The position numbers were made by a program, and so were the translations under genes. DNA of 64,000 bases from Ornithodoros turicata (Eukaryota; Arthropoda; Arachnida; Ixodida; Argasidae). Of the stretch, positions 51,580 to 62,484 are shown piece by piece (position 1 is the stretch's first letter; each line of letters opens with the position of its first letter). The DNA is taken from NCBI RefSeq assembly GCF_037126465.1, contig NC_088205.1, positions 31,665,482 to 31,729,481 of the forward strand. The letters are read 5' to 3'. The notes beneath the pieces were generated by a model. The model was not told where the DNA came from. It saw only the letters and a list, made by a program, of their open reading frames with translations, and did no database searches.

Positions 51580-52196
51580 GCGCACTGTGCACGATGAAAG
51601 GTAGAAATCACCCGGTACTTGGTCAAGAAGCACATTTGTCTGCGGTCTGCTCTTTTGTGTCAATGACCTGTCACCGCGGGACTGGTTTGCCAGGTGTCCC
51701 CGCTTGTTGCACTTGTAGAACGTGGTATTTTTGTGAGGGTAGTCTGGATGTAACCGATCACAAACCGATAGCACAAGTTCCTTTCAAGTACATCCCCAAA
51801 ACCGCAGTGCTCGGCGATTTTGCTTCGTCCCGACAAGTAGTCGGCTACCCCTTCTTCTCTGTTCTGTACCCGGCTTTGAAATCTGAAGGTTCCATAGATT
51901 CCTGATTTCTGCTCAGGATAGAATTCATAGATAGATTTCTGCTCAGGATTTAAACGTTGCGTGAGGACTTTTATTATTGCGTGACACGTTTCTTCCCGTG
52001 GTTTCTTCGGTGCCACCAAGCTTCACAGACGGACATATGTTTCGGGGTTGAGTGCCGAGATGAGGATAAATCTCTTCCTGGAGTCTTCACTCACGTCGTT
52101 AACGTCAAAGTATGCCTCGAGACGCTCGACGTAGTTAACCCTCGCTTCCACAGAAGCGTCGAACGGGAGCGGGGCCGCGATTAGAGGTTGTGTCAT

Positions 52197-53955
52197 AGCG
52201 ACTGTCTCTTCTCGATTCTACGACGATGCCCGATGCCTTTCCGTTTCGGTTTAGATTATTCCAATCATCATTTCATCCTCGTCGCTAGATTTGTTACGTT
52301 TGTAACAAGCTTTAATAAGCACGGATTACAAAGGATTGTAGAGTCAGCGTAGGGCCATCATAAGGCACCGGCATGCCCACATCTTCGTGCAAGAAGAGAG
52401 CGAGCTCAAAACAGTAAACTCTCTCCCCAAAGTTGTCCCATTCCGGTTCAGTTCTAACACAATATATCGTCTAAATAGGTAATCGTCTTCAACAGCATAA
52501 ATCCAGAATTCAATCCCTGTGAGAAGCCGTGCCTTTAAAGGTGGTGTCCGGACAAAAAACGCAGTTAAACCGAAGGTGGGATCGGAATAGTGGGTGCCTG
52601 AAATACATGTAACCAAAATATTTCGTTTTGAAACAGTCGTAAATATTCGAAAATGAATTTAATCGAATTTTGCAGCCGGCTACGTGCTCCCAGCTGAATT
52701 CAGGCAACAGTGTGCCTACCGACGTCACTGGAGTCGGTTACGAAGGCGTGCTGTCCGTCACAAAATGCGGTCTTCCTATACTCGTAACCTGCTGCCGAAC
52801 AGTCGCTATCTGCCTTCATGCTTTCGGTGGCATCAGATTGCAACCAGCCTCGCGACGCCGTCAGCTGAACGATTGGGAATCTCGCCAGCAATGCGTAATT
52901 TACGTTACCGGAAGAGGCGAAGCAGGGAAGGGCCGTTTCAACCGGAAGGCTGCAGTTGGCTTCGAATTCCATGTTTTTATCGTTTACGAAAAACCGCGAA
53001 CGAATTTTGCGAAAAGTCTTGGTGTTTTCTTCTTGGAGGGCATCTCCGAGTGGATATCACATTGTAACTTTAAAATTCCGGATTCCTCGCGGACACCATC
53101 TTTAACGCTAAAAGCTCATCTCACATCTACACTAAAAAAAAAAAAAAAAACAGACGGAAGTGAGGAATTGCTTGGTGTATCAACTCACCATCAAGATAAC
53201 GTTTATGTTTCTTAGTGGTTTTTGTATGAGGGAAAATTAAGACCCAGTGTACACGTCGTTCATATTCCACGACAATGTTAAACATTTTACAATCATGCCC
53301 CCCCCAAAACACCCTTAAATCATTACACCCTCAACACACCAATGTAGATGTGCACCCAATCCACACCCATCTAGGAGAGCATCAGCCTCGAAGGGATGTA
53401 ATATGAGTGTGATCTGGGTGTAGGCCTATATTGCAAAATACACCCCTCTTACACTAACATAGGTGTATAAAAGAATTAGTGTGCCAGCGTGAGTCAGTGG
53501 TCGGTGAGCTTGCACAACTAGGGATCGCCTTTGTTTCCCAGAACTACTTCTTCTTTTAACTGGGTGTTTGCTGGATCTATGTGGTGACTTCATATGTCGC
53601 CTGCAGCTCCATTTCTTGTAGGTGGTATAGGTGATATCCACAGAAAAGTCTTTAGCATGTGTCACGCTTGAGTGAATGAGACTGGAATGGCAGTGGAATC
53701 CTCGAAGCCTGCGTAACAAGCTCCCTGATTTTAAATTACATCTACAACAGTACAAGTTCCCTTTCATAGCTGTATGCGAACACGGCACGGATTCTACACA
53801 TCGCCGTTAATGGATACACAATCTATCGATCTCATCAATCCTCTGAGAGCAGAACAGCGCTATACGTTCGTAATGAACATGAAAGAACGTTCGTAATGAT
53901 ACGTTCGTAATGACCTCGTTGCTGCGCCCATAGGGTCAGTTTGTCATCGCTCTTA
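52197..53955. other. No recognisable gene; small repeats
   Basis: Contains an A18 run at about 53134-53151 and an ACACCC/GGGTGT-rich patch at 53290-53470. A short stretch (53160-53205, TCACCATCAAGATAACG) resembles the interior of the fold-back element at 49580-49610. A plus-strand frame at 52670-53215 (181 aa) overlaps others and has no domain; I leave it uncalled. Confidence 0.4.
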
Positions 53956-54014
53956 TAATTATGTCCCCTGCAGGGTCCGCCTTGGCCCCATGCTGTTAAC
54001 GGTCGTCAGTATCT

Positions 54015-54341
54015 ATGTGTATACGTCCCGCGGTACAGGTCTCGTGGAGTGACCTCGAACGCTTACTTGGTTCTCTGGAAGCCCCGGCACTCGTGCTGGG
54101 TGACTTCAATGCCCATCACTCGACCTGGGGAAGCCGAAGGACGGACGGTAGGGGAAAGAGGTTGTTGGAGGCAATGGAGAATAATAACATGTGCCTGCTG
54201 AACAATCGAGAGCCAACTTACACGCGATCCCCAACGTCCCTCGAAGTATTGGACCTCTCGTGGTGCTCGACCGACATAATTCGCCAGTTGTCGTGCGCTA
54301 CGGACGTCGACACTAGATGTAGCAATCATTTTCGTCTATAA
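54015..54341 (+). pseudogene. LINE endonuclease C-terminal part
   Basis: Apurinic-type endonuclease with LVLGDFNAHHSTWG near residues 27-40, the catalytic DFN segment. The domain's N-terminal half is missing and the frame ends at a stop before the RT. Confidence 0.8.
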
Positions 54342-54431
54342 ATTTCGCACGACAGACAGCCCCTCTCAGCAACTACTGGACTGATTTCTTTCACAAACTG
54401 GAGACTTTTTCGTGAGGGCCTCAGAACATCT

Positions 54432-55862
54432 GTGCACACCGGTACGTCCTCAGAGGCTCTCTCGCAAGCAATTAGCCGCGGTATTCAGGACGCGGTGGTC
54501 ACGTCTAAAAGGGTAACAGGACATGTCGGTCATTCTCCAGCAATTAACCACCTTAGGGCATTACGTCGCCGAGCAGAAAGAACGGCTCGTCGGACAGGGC
54601 AACTTACGGACATTGTGGAATACCGCCGGATGAAAGCTAAAGTAACGCTAGAACTGAAGAAAGAGGACAGGAAGCGTTGGCGTAAGTTTTGTCACCATCT
54701 TTCACCGTTTGACCCGGCCACGAAGATCTGGCGGACAATCCGATCTCTGAAGGAGGCGCCCCCTCAAAAGAATCCTCTCGCGGCCTTGGCTATCGTTCAG
54801 TGTGTAGACGAAAACACGCTAGCGACGGACTTCTGTGTGGTACTAACGACACCGGCGGCTGCCTCGACGACACCGCTACACCGCAGTTTTGTCCACAGTT
54901 TGACGGCTGAACTTCATCAAGACTGGCCCCGTCCACCGGAAGTTATGGACCGCGACTTCACACTAATCGAGCTAAAGGCAGCGTTGAAGCTTGTGAACGC
55001 CGGCTCGTCCCCGGGACCCGATAAAATCACCTATGCCGCACTGCGAAACCTTGACGGGCGGTCACTCCAAGCTCTCCTTCATGTGTACAATACGTCTTGG
55101 CAACAAGGATCTTTACAACCTACCTGGAAGGAGGCATTGGTTGTTCCCATCTTGAAACCAGGCAAGCTCTCAAATGCCCTCTCCTCCTTTCGCCCTGTGA
55201 GCCTGACAAGCTGTATGGGAAAACTGATGGAGCGAATGGTTTTGCATCGCCTCGACTGGTGGTTCGAAAAACAACGTGCGTTGCCTCAAGAAATGGCTGG
55301 ATTTCGTCGCCACCGAAGCTCCATGGATCCAGTTCTCGACCTAGTCTCTACAGTCCAACATGCTCGTGCTCATCGGCGGATCGTCCTATCGGTTTTCTTC
55401 GACATCAAGCGCGCCTATGGTACCGTCTTGCACATTTGTGTGCTGCACGCCTTGCGCTCGTTTGGGATATCCGGTCGGCTCTTCATCTGGGTCCAAGACT
55501 TCCTTACGCACCGAACTGTCGCTGTCCGTACGTCCCAAGGCCAAAGCCCTCAGCATCCTGTTCATCAAGGAGTCCCCCAAGGAAGTATTCTCAGTCCGAC
55601 ACTCTTTAATGTGGTGATGGCCGGCCTACAATCAGTAATTCCTCGCAAAGTATCGTTTTCCGTGTATACAGATGACGTCGCCCTTTGGACAGTAGGAAAA
55701 TCACGCCCAGCCATTCAGCGCCGCCTGCAGCTCACTTTAAATAATATACATACGTACCTCACGCACCTTGGGATGGACCTTTCACCCGAAAAGTGCGTCG
55801 AGCTCCCTTTCGCGCGAAGCTATGACCAATTTCCCTCTTTGGGTTGGTGCCAAGAAGCTTGA
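54432..55862 (+). pseudogene. LINE reverse transcriptase segment
   Basis: A 476-codon open stretch covering the linker and RT. Motifs: SSPGPDKITY; LVVPILKPGK; FRPVSLTSCMGKLMERM; FFDIKRAYG, where D would be usual for the last residue; GVPQGSILSPTLFNV; and YTDDVALW, where the norm is YADD. The frame is lost just after, at about 55830, by a small indel; the thumb continues in another frame from 55861 (VRFNRFLGVVIDSDLRW). Confidence 0.85.
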
Positions 55863-55997
55863 GCCGGTACGCTTCAACCGCTTCCTTGGCGTGGTCATCG
55901 ACTCGGACTTGCGCTGGGCTCGCCACATTAAACACCTTGAAACTAAAGTGCAGGATGGGGCTGTGATCAGAGTTCCCTGCTCGCTGTTCACGCGGCG

Positions 55998-56891
55998 TTG
56001 GTGAGGGCGACTGTCCTTTACAGCCTTTCTATTCTGCACAGGATATCAACAACATCATTAAATACCCTTCAGTCCCTGTTTGCTCAAAGCCTTCGTCGCT
56101 GCCTCGGAGTTCCAAGATTGACTGAAACACGGCAAGTCCTGGCTGAAGCTGGTGAACTCCCGGTTGGGTTTCTACGTGAACGTGAAACGGCTCGGCACTT
56201 CCTACGTTTGCGTGCTCACATTCCCCGTCACCCGCTCCTCAGGAAAATTCGATACAGCCCTGAAAGCGACTTCTATCGAGTAGCGCAGAGGATACGCCAG
56301 ACTCTCACTGGCTTCATAGCTACGGACATTATACCGCCGGAAGCCCCCTGGTCTCTGCCGGTACCGCCGACTTTCGTAAGCCTTCCGAACCTTCTGGAAA
56401 GACGAGATCAGGTCCCCCCTCAAGTCCTCCGAGCCCATTTTCATGCTCTGGTAGACGAGAAGTTTTCTACGTTTACGGCAGCATATACAGATGGCGCATC
56501 CCGAAACAACAACTCCGCCTCAGCATTCGTCATACCATCCGAAGGCATAGTGCAAGGACGACGCCTTTCACATCCAACCTCCTCAACAGCTGCGGAACTC
56601 TATGCCATCCTTTTCTTTCTACAACACATCGCTGATTTTACCCCGCGGGAATGGGCAGTCTTCACAGACTCCAAATCTGCACTTAAAGCTATTGAAAATT
56701 CCGGCATACGAGGTCCATCCGCACCCCTCGTCACAGATGTGTTAATGGCTTACCACACTGTCTACGCAGCAGGCCACAGGCTAGTTCTCCAGTGGGTTCC
56801 AGCCCATTGTGGTGTCGTGGGGATGAGCAGGCCGACAGCGCCGCAGAAGCAGCACTCTCGTATCGGAAACGGACCAGTATTGTTCTGCTGA
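55998..56891 (+). pseudogene. LINE RNase H segment
   Basis: Contains TDGASRN, AAELYAIL, FTDSKSAL and QWVPAHCGVVG. The frame shifts immediately after this last motif near 56820, so the final catalytic Asp (DEQADSAAEAA, another frame) is separated from the rest. Confidence 0.85.
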
Positions 56892-56946
56892 GAGGAGACC
56901 GCCGTTCCATTCTGCGACGCCTGGTGACACTCCTGGCTTCCCGCCA

Positions 56947-57306
56947 ATGGACAACCGACATTCTCCTCCCATCTATGTTGAGCAGAATCCAACGCTCGCT
57001 TTCCGCATGCCACGACGAAACACCTCTCGTCAAGATGCTGCATTAATCCACCGAATGCGACTCGAGGTGGCCTTTACCGCTCAGTGGCGTTACCGCTTGA
57101 GACAAGTTGACTCTCCCACCTGCTGCCACTGTGGTGCTCTTGAGGATCTGGAGCACATTCTTCTTCATTGCCCCCCTACAAACCTTCCCGAACCGCACTC
57201 TCCGAGTCCCTTAGTCAGCTGGACTCTCGCCCCTTCTCCCTATCGAAATTGCTTGGTCCCTGGCCCAATCCAGCACAGCAACGATCTGCGCTCAAAGCTC
57301 TTTTGA
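56947..57306 (+). pseudogene. LINE C-terminal zinc-like region
   Basis: Carries RMRLEVAFTAQW and CCHCGALEDLEHILLHCP, the Cys/His motif at the end of RNase H-bearing I-type LINE proteins. A frameshift follows near 57175. Confidence 0.8.
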
Positions 57307-57589
57307 CATTTCTGGACACCATCGGACTTCGATCGTTATTGTGAAGGGGTTCCTTATTTTATTCCCCACCTCCCCAGCAGCAATGGGGTAGAGTATCGCC
57401 TCTGGCGATGAACCTCCCCACTCTCCATCTCAAAATAAAGTTGTTGTCGTTGTTTGAGTGAATGACACGTGACACTTTTGCTTTGGGTCTCATGTTTTTG
57501 ACTCCAGGTTTAGAAGCGGTCTGCAATGTCGCTTTCTTAAAGAAAAACGAAGAAGACTTTCTCCGCTTTCTTTTGCAATTTTGAGCAGG

Positions 57590-57770
57590 GCCATTTACCT
57601 AGAAGCTTACAAAAACTGAAGAAGTGAGAGTCGAGCTTGCTTAGGGCAGCTTCCAGCCTTTCTCAGTGCTGTTTGAAGGCGGGGCATTGGATGATCACGT
57701 GGAGCGTATCTTCCCGCGTCTTACATGTTGCGCATAGTGGTGATGCTGATCTCCTCAACTCAACTCAGAA
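57590..57770 (-). pseudogene. Fragment of another LINE C-terminus
   Basis: Minus-strand PLCATCKTREDTLHVIIQCPAF matches the C-terminal Cys/His motif (CxxC...H...C) of I-type LINE proteins but is not from the neighbouring copy, whose equivalent sequence differs. It contains stops, and no flanking domain was recovered. Confidence 0.6.
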
Positions 57771-58259
57771 CTCGGTGCCGTGTGTTAAAAGGGAGTCTGG
57801 TCTTTAATGGAACCTGCATATACCTGAGGCTCCACCCACTTTAGGAGGTATCTAGCCAATTACAAGTCGAAATGCAGTTCTCTATTATTACAGGTCATCT
57901 AGTACTTATACCTAGGGTTCCAGGTTTTCGGGGTTTATTTCTGGGCGTTACCGTAAGATGTTTTTCGGAGTTTATTGTTTTTTCAAAAACTGAGTTTTTC
58001 GGAGTGCATGGTTTACAGCTCAGTTAATATCCGAAATTCGGAGAAAACTTGACGACGCACGCACAGTTGTGCAGCGAAACGCAGTTGTCACATTTACTGC
58101 TTCAACACTAAAGAGACCTCAACGACCTCAACAATTGCAGGCCACTGACGTAGGTGCGACAATAAAGCACAGAACAGCGATGTTGGAATGAGCCGCGTTT
58201 GAGATGGTCGATGGAAGGAGCTGCGTAACAAGCAGAGAACACCGACGAGAACACTGACC

Positions 58260-58410
58260 GAGTGTTATGTGTCCGTGGATGTAATGGCTCGATGGACGTA
58301 GTGGCCCGATGGATGTGATGACTTGTTGGATGTTCTGGCTCGTTGGATGTAATGACCCGTGGATGTAACGGCTCATTTTTGGATGTAACGGCACATTGGA
58401 TGTAGTGGCA
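58260..58410 (+). repeat. Tandem repeat, 17-20 bp GGATGTAATGGCTCG-type units
   Basis: About seven to eight degenerate copies of GGATGTAATG.CTCGTT. Adjacent to the CpG-rich patch that follows. Confidence 0.75.
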
Positions 58411-58439
58411 TGGAACCACAGGGGCGGCATTCAATGTAT

Positions 58440-59140
58440 TGCTCCGTAGACGAAAGCGTGCTAGCCGAACGCAATGCATCCTGGACAGGTCCTCGTCGCA
58501 CGTCACAGCAACCGTCAAGGCGCACATGGCCTTAAAGATGGCGGCGCCCGTGATCGGCGGCCAAACCGTTTGTAAACAATGCGGTTGTTGTTTCTTCGCG
58601 ACGTGTTGGATGTCTTCCGACCACGGTAATTATTTTTATCCGATAATCTCGTAGTAAAGCGCGCAGTTTTGCACACAGGGCCTCGTACTGTTGACGACTT
58701 CCAAAGATGTGATGACAACCGCGCGTTAAGAACCACTGAGCCGATGCGATGTGCTTAAACTAAGGAGAAATGGGCTACCATGTCGCGGAAGAAGCACCGC
58801 ATAGTTTACGCTGGCAAAATACGCTCATCTCTTGGCTTTATGACGACGGAAGTGTCGGTAAGCGTCTAAACGACATGTAAACAAAGTCACATAACCTCAA
58901 AATGACGTTTTCTATGACGTGCGACCAGGACAAGATGGCAGTTTTGCCAAAAGCACCCGCTTGAGGGTAGTTACAACAATGGCGGATTTGTGTCACACCT
59001 GTTCATGGAACTACAGTGCTCTCGAAAGATGTAGTGGCAAATGCGGCGCTCCCCCTCTGAAGATTATCGAGTGGATGCCGCGGCGCGGCGCTCCTGTAGC
59101 TACCCCGAGCGCGTCCGAGCAGCGCTCCATGTGAACTGTA
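58440..59140. other. CpG-rich patch with AAGATGGCGGC and CAATGGCGG
   Basis: Base composition changes to GC- and CpG-rich, with AAGATGGCGGCGCC near 58535, CAAGATGGCAG near 58931 and CAATGGCGGATTT near 58977, all resembling YY1-type promoter elements. I cannot attach a gene; a 5' exon or promoter of a host gene is possible. Confidence 0.3.
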
Positions 59141-59155
59141 CGCGTTCTCGGTGCC

Positions 59156-59275
59156 AGTGATGGGCAAAGTACCTCAAAATTATACTTAAAATAAAGTACC
59201 AAGTACCTGGCGTCATTAGTACTTCAAGTACAGTGCAAAGTACCCAATTCCAAATGTACTTCAAGTAAAGTCAGT
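59156..59275. repeat. AAAGTACTTCAAGTAC-type interspersed repeat
   Basis: Dense in AAAGTACC, AGTACTTCAAGTAC and AAGTACCAAGTACC, starting GTGATGGGCAAAGTACC. This looks like the end of a MITE or SINE-type repeat; a related TTACTTGAGTACTTG lies at about 59690. Family not identified. Confidence 0.5.
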
Positions 59276-59555
59276 CAAATAATGAAGGAAACAATATAAA
59301 AAAAGCATAGAACCCTGCACTCGGAGAACTGAAATGACAATTGACAAAGTCATTGTGCTGCCGGTTGTAGTGTCATAATGTGCGTGTGTCTTTGCATTTC
59401 ATTCGTTTTACATAACCATAGAAGCGCTGATACTTTTTCAAGATTTGAAGCCCCTCAACAATAAATTTGCTTCAATAAATATGCTCTTTAACAGCACAAA
59501 AATCCTTTTTGGTAAAGTCAGACTGGGACTGTTGGTACTGCATACCACAAAAGCA

Positions 59556-59631
59556 CTAAAATGACGGCAAGAAGACGAAAACACACAGATAGCGCTATCT
59601 GCGTGTTTTCGTTTTTTGTTGTCATTTTAGC
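59556..59631. repeat. Near-perfect 38-bp hairpin without spacer
   Basis: The arms CTAAAATGACGGCAAGAAG...CAGATAGC and its mirror GCTATCTGCGTG...GTCATTTTAG meet at AGCGCT (59591-59596). There are about five mismatches and one indel in 38 bp. Confidence 0.85.
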
Positions 59632-59639
59632 TCTTTTTA

Positions 59640-62484
59640 GGGTGCATTTTTGATACTCTTTTGTGATCTTTTGTCTGGAGTCCAAGTTTGGTTACTTGAG
59701 TACTTGATAGGAAAGCGACTAGCATTTCTGCCCTGTTTGTAGATCCAGTGGAAGTCCCTGTGACGTCTGTCACGGATATTTGGATATATACGGGAGATTA
59801 CGAATATCGTACATATTTTGCTTCTAAAAATTTCGTGCATGAGATATTTAGTGTTTGTAGAGTGAGAAGAGACCACTGTAACTGTGTACCGGCAAATAAT
59901 AATTATTTTGTGTTTTAACCTCCTCACAACGTTAACTTTTTGGTATCTTGTACTTCACAGGCTGTTGTACAGCCTACATACAGAAACTCAGGAATCCTCC
60001 AAGGTAGCATATATATGTAAGGTCCACCCCGACTATATATTAATACAAACATATGTGCATGTGCAGTATTCTATACGCAATGCTATATATGCAGGAACTC
60101 AATGTTGTGGTGACTGCATCGAGTGGTCTGCAGTACGTATTACAATCGATGGACAAAAACACAGACAACTCACATAGATGACTAGCAAGGCAATGAGTCA
60201 AATGCAAAATGATGTGCTGCTGAAGGGTGTTTTTCGTATACATTACATATTTTTAACAAAAAGACCAGGAACTGCTTGGCTACCGCTTTTTCCTTTGGCT
60301 TATACGACTAGGCTGAACTTTCTGCATGATACCATGCATCTGTGAGACGACCAATTAAGTATACCTGCAAAATTTAATTAACCTTTTAATTAGGGCTCCT
60401 CAAACCAAATTGAGACAGCAGCACCAACGGTACCCGTGTTTAAGGTCACCGCACTTTTCTAAAATCTCGAAACACAATACTTTGAATCGCCTAGATTTTG
60501 CTTACAGTAAAACTCGAGCGAAACAGGACATAAAAGCCACCGTTGGAGGACCACTTGTGATGACACAGTACGTGGTAACAGTAGCTGATTGCGGCCAGCA
60601 CTGTGCTCTCAACAGCTCCAGAAGTATGATTCCAGGTCCTACCACAGTGGCGTTTGAAGTGATGCTGTGTAGTGAGTCACAGCGCATTACCCCTGGACAG
60701 TGGCTCTTCGTACTCCAGGATTTAGCATACTGGAAGTTTTTCCACCTGAATTTGCATTAATTTAGAGCACGTTTCTTACCCGATTTTTACCCTGCCAATT
60801 TAGGAGAAATTATTTCTTCAAAACTTCAACTCAAACTCATGACGCTGTGTACTACGTCGACACACATTACTATGTGCAGTGTGAAATTTACCTCACAATT
60901 TATGCTAATATACACTAGAGTAGTCGAGCCCTGATATAGGACATTAGCGTGGAAGGAGCGTGGATTAGGAAGCAATGCGTGTCCGTCTTCTTTTTCTTCT
61001 CCATCAGAGCTCAACAGTCGTTTCTTTCACAAGTGCACATGTTGAAGGAATGCGCTTGAAAAACGTAGGCAACAGAACGGAAGCACACAAGTATTCACAC
61101 CGACCATGCGCCCTCGGTATTTTCCACTCCAGCAGCTCGGGTTGTCAACAGCAGCGTCACACGCGGACGTCCGCTTTTTTTGGCTCAGCTGCCGTTGGGG
61201 AGTGGGCCGGCGCTCTTCCCACTATATTACGCTCCTAGAACACTGTAATGGAACCATGGAGGAAGGAAACACAGGAGCGGCCCTTCCAACTTTTTTCCGT
61301 TGGGACGAGCGTGCCAGACTGAGCATTGCATTCTGGGATGCACCTGTCTACCACGTGACCGCTCACGTGACCACAAGAGCATGTGCATTCCAGCTGCCAA
61401 AGTAGACGACGGGAGTCGTGTTGTCAGTGGTATCCTCGTTGCAATGAACGCGCGCGAGCAGTTTTATTTCTCTGTGTTCGGAGGTTTATTCTGCAGTTTA
61501 CTCTTCTATTACAAAACCAGTCACGGTCTGCAGGACGAGCATGGAGGACTAGAAACATCATTCAGCGACGTTTGTGTGACGACGATAGGCCGCGTTTTGT
61601 GTGTTTGTTGCTGAAGTGGTAAAGAATGCCATATTAATCAAACTTGTACAACAATGGAGGAGACAAAATGAACCTGCAGCTGTAGCACAGCGCCAGCTCG
61701 CAAACGAACGATTCAAGATGACTGTCTCACACACACGAAGGCACAAAACAATCGATCAAGTACGTACTTATGAATGAAACCTTATTCCCGTGACAGAGCT
61801 GCTATCCGTTGAACGACAGCCCGCATGTCGTTGCAGCAATAGTGCTCACATTTTAAGAGTAAATGACTTTGGAAAGGCATAGAAGCACGGAAAGCAGCGC
61901 GAGCAACAAAGCTTTGCTAAACCGAAACTTTGGGGAGGATCACGTGGTGGACAGGAAGGAATGGCGGTTTTGACACGATCGACCGCCAGAGGGGTCCCAC
62001 GGAAATATGTTCGACACGGCCGCTCTATGTTTACTTCCTCCATGCATGGAACCCATTTGGAGTAGACCTGTGCGCCGATGGCAGTTTGACCGGCTGCGGC
62101 GTCAAGCCGGTTTTTCGGTCGACGTCGGCGACGCGAGCATGCAGATGCTAACCGTTGCCATTAGCGTAGGCCCTGTGGTACCTAACATGGGATGTAGCAG
62201 TAATCATCTGGTTATTTGTGTGTGAGGAGGCACTACGCGCATAAACGCGTGTGGTTTCCTATTCCGCAAAAAGCAGAACTGTCAGACATCTTTTCTCTTT
62301 TATGTTTTTTATTTCAAGGCACACCACCCATCTCTACGTGTGCTCTTTTGGCACGTTGCCGCAAGAACGGAACCCTCCAAGTGGATTAAGTTGTTTATTG
62401 AAAAATATATGTTAGTTAACACTTGGCTAGAGCAAGTCACGCATGACTAGGTGAACATTTGTTGCACGCTATCGAATTTTCTTC
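59640..62484. other. No recognisable gene
   Basis: Several short frames, for example 60410-60760 on the plus strand (116 aa), with no domain I recognise. AT-rich until about 60900, then more GC-rich. No RNA gene is seen. Confidence 0.4.

Larger units (their letters stand above)
48874..52196 (-). pseudogene. Gypsy remnant, proximal piece (gag, protease, RT), interrupted
   Basis: Minus-strand order: gag from ATG 52196 (ALNPETYVRL, then a stop at 52021); continuing gag frames to 51660; a degenerate zinc knuckle (FYKCNKRGHLANQ near 51715); protease VDTGSSVSVIP (about 51360), with a small hAT-type MITE just before it; RT start (GILSPIEHIEWVTPVVP near 50800) and NTHRGLFSYNRLPCGVAPVPAIFQRKM (about 50545-50465). 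A 1.5-kb fold-back element then intervenes, after which FLDNILGT (near 48900-48880), the degenerate YLDDIL box, runs into the Polinton-like element. Several stops and frameshifts. The other half is at 34330-34641. Confidence 0.8.
53960..57462 (+). mobile_element. I-type LINE, near full-length ORF2, frameshifted
   Basis: Plus-strand copy of the same family as 45088-46794, from within the endonuclease (TVVSIYV near 54000) to the 3' tail AAATAAAGTTGTTGTCGTTGT. The 3' UTR carries ATGGGGTAGAGTATCGCC and the ATCGCC-TCT-GGCGAT stem-loop. Five or more frameshifts or stops break the ORF. The 5' end is truncated inside the endonuclease. I did not find a secure TSD. Confidence 0.88.

Noticed and set aside
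52670..53215. 181-aa plus-strand frame
   Set aside because: No recognisable domain, overlaps a second frame of similar length and includes the translation of an A18 run.
59156..62340. A hAT-type element from GTGATGGGC (59157) to CCCATCTCTA (62338)
   Set aside because: The two ends do not match beyond GATGGG and the flanks share no 8-bp duplication.
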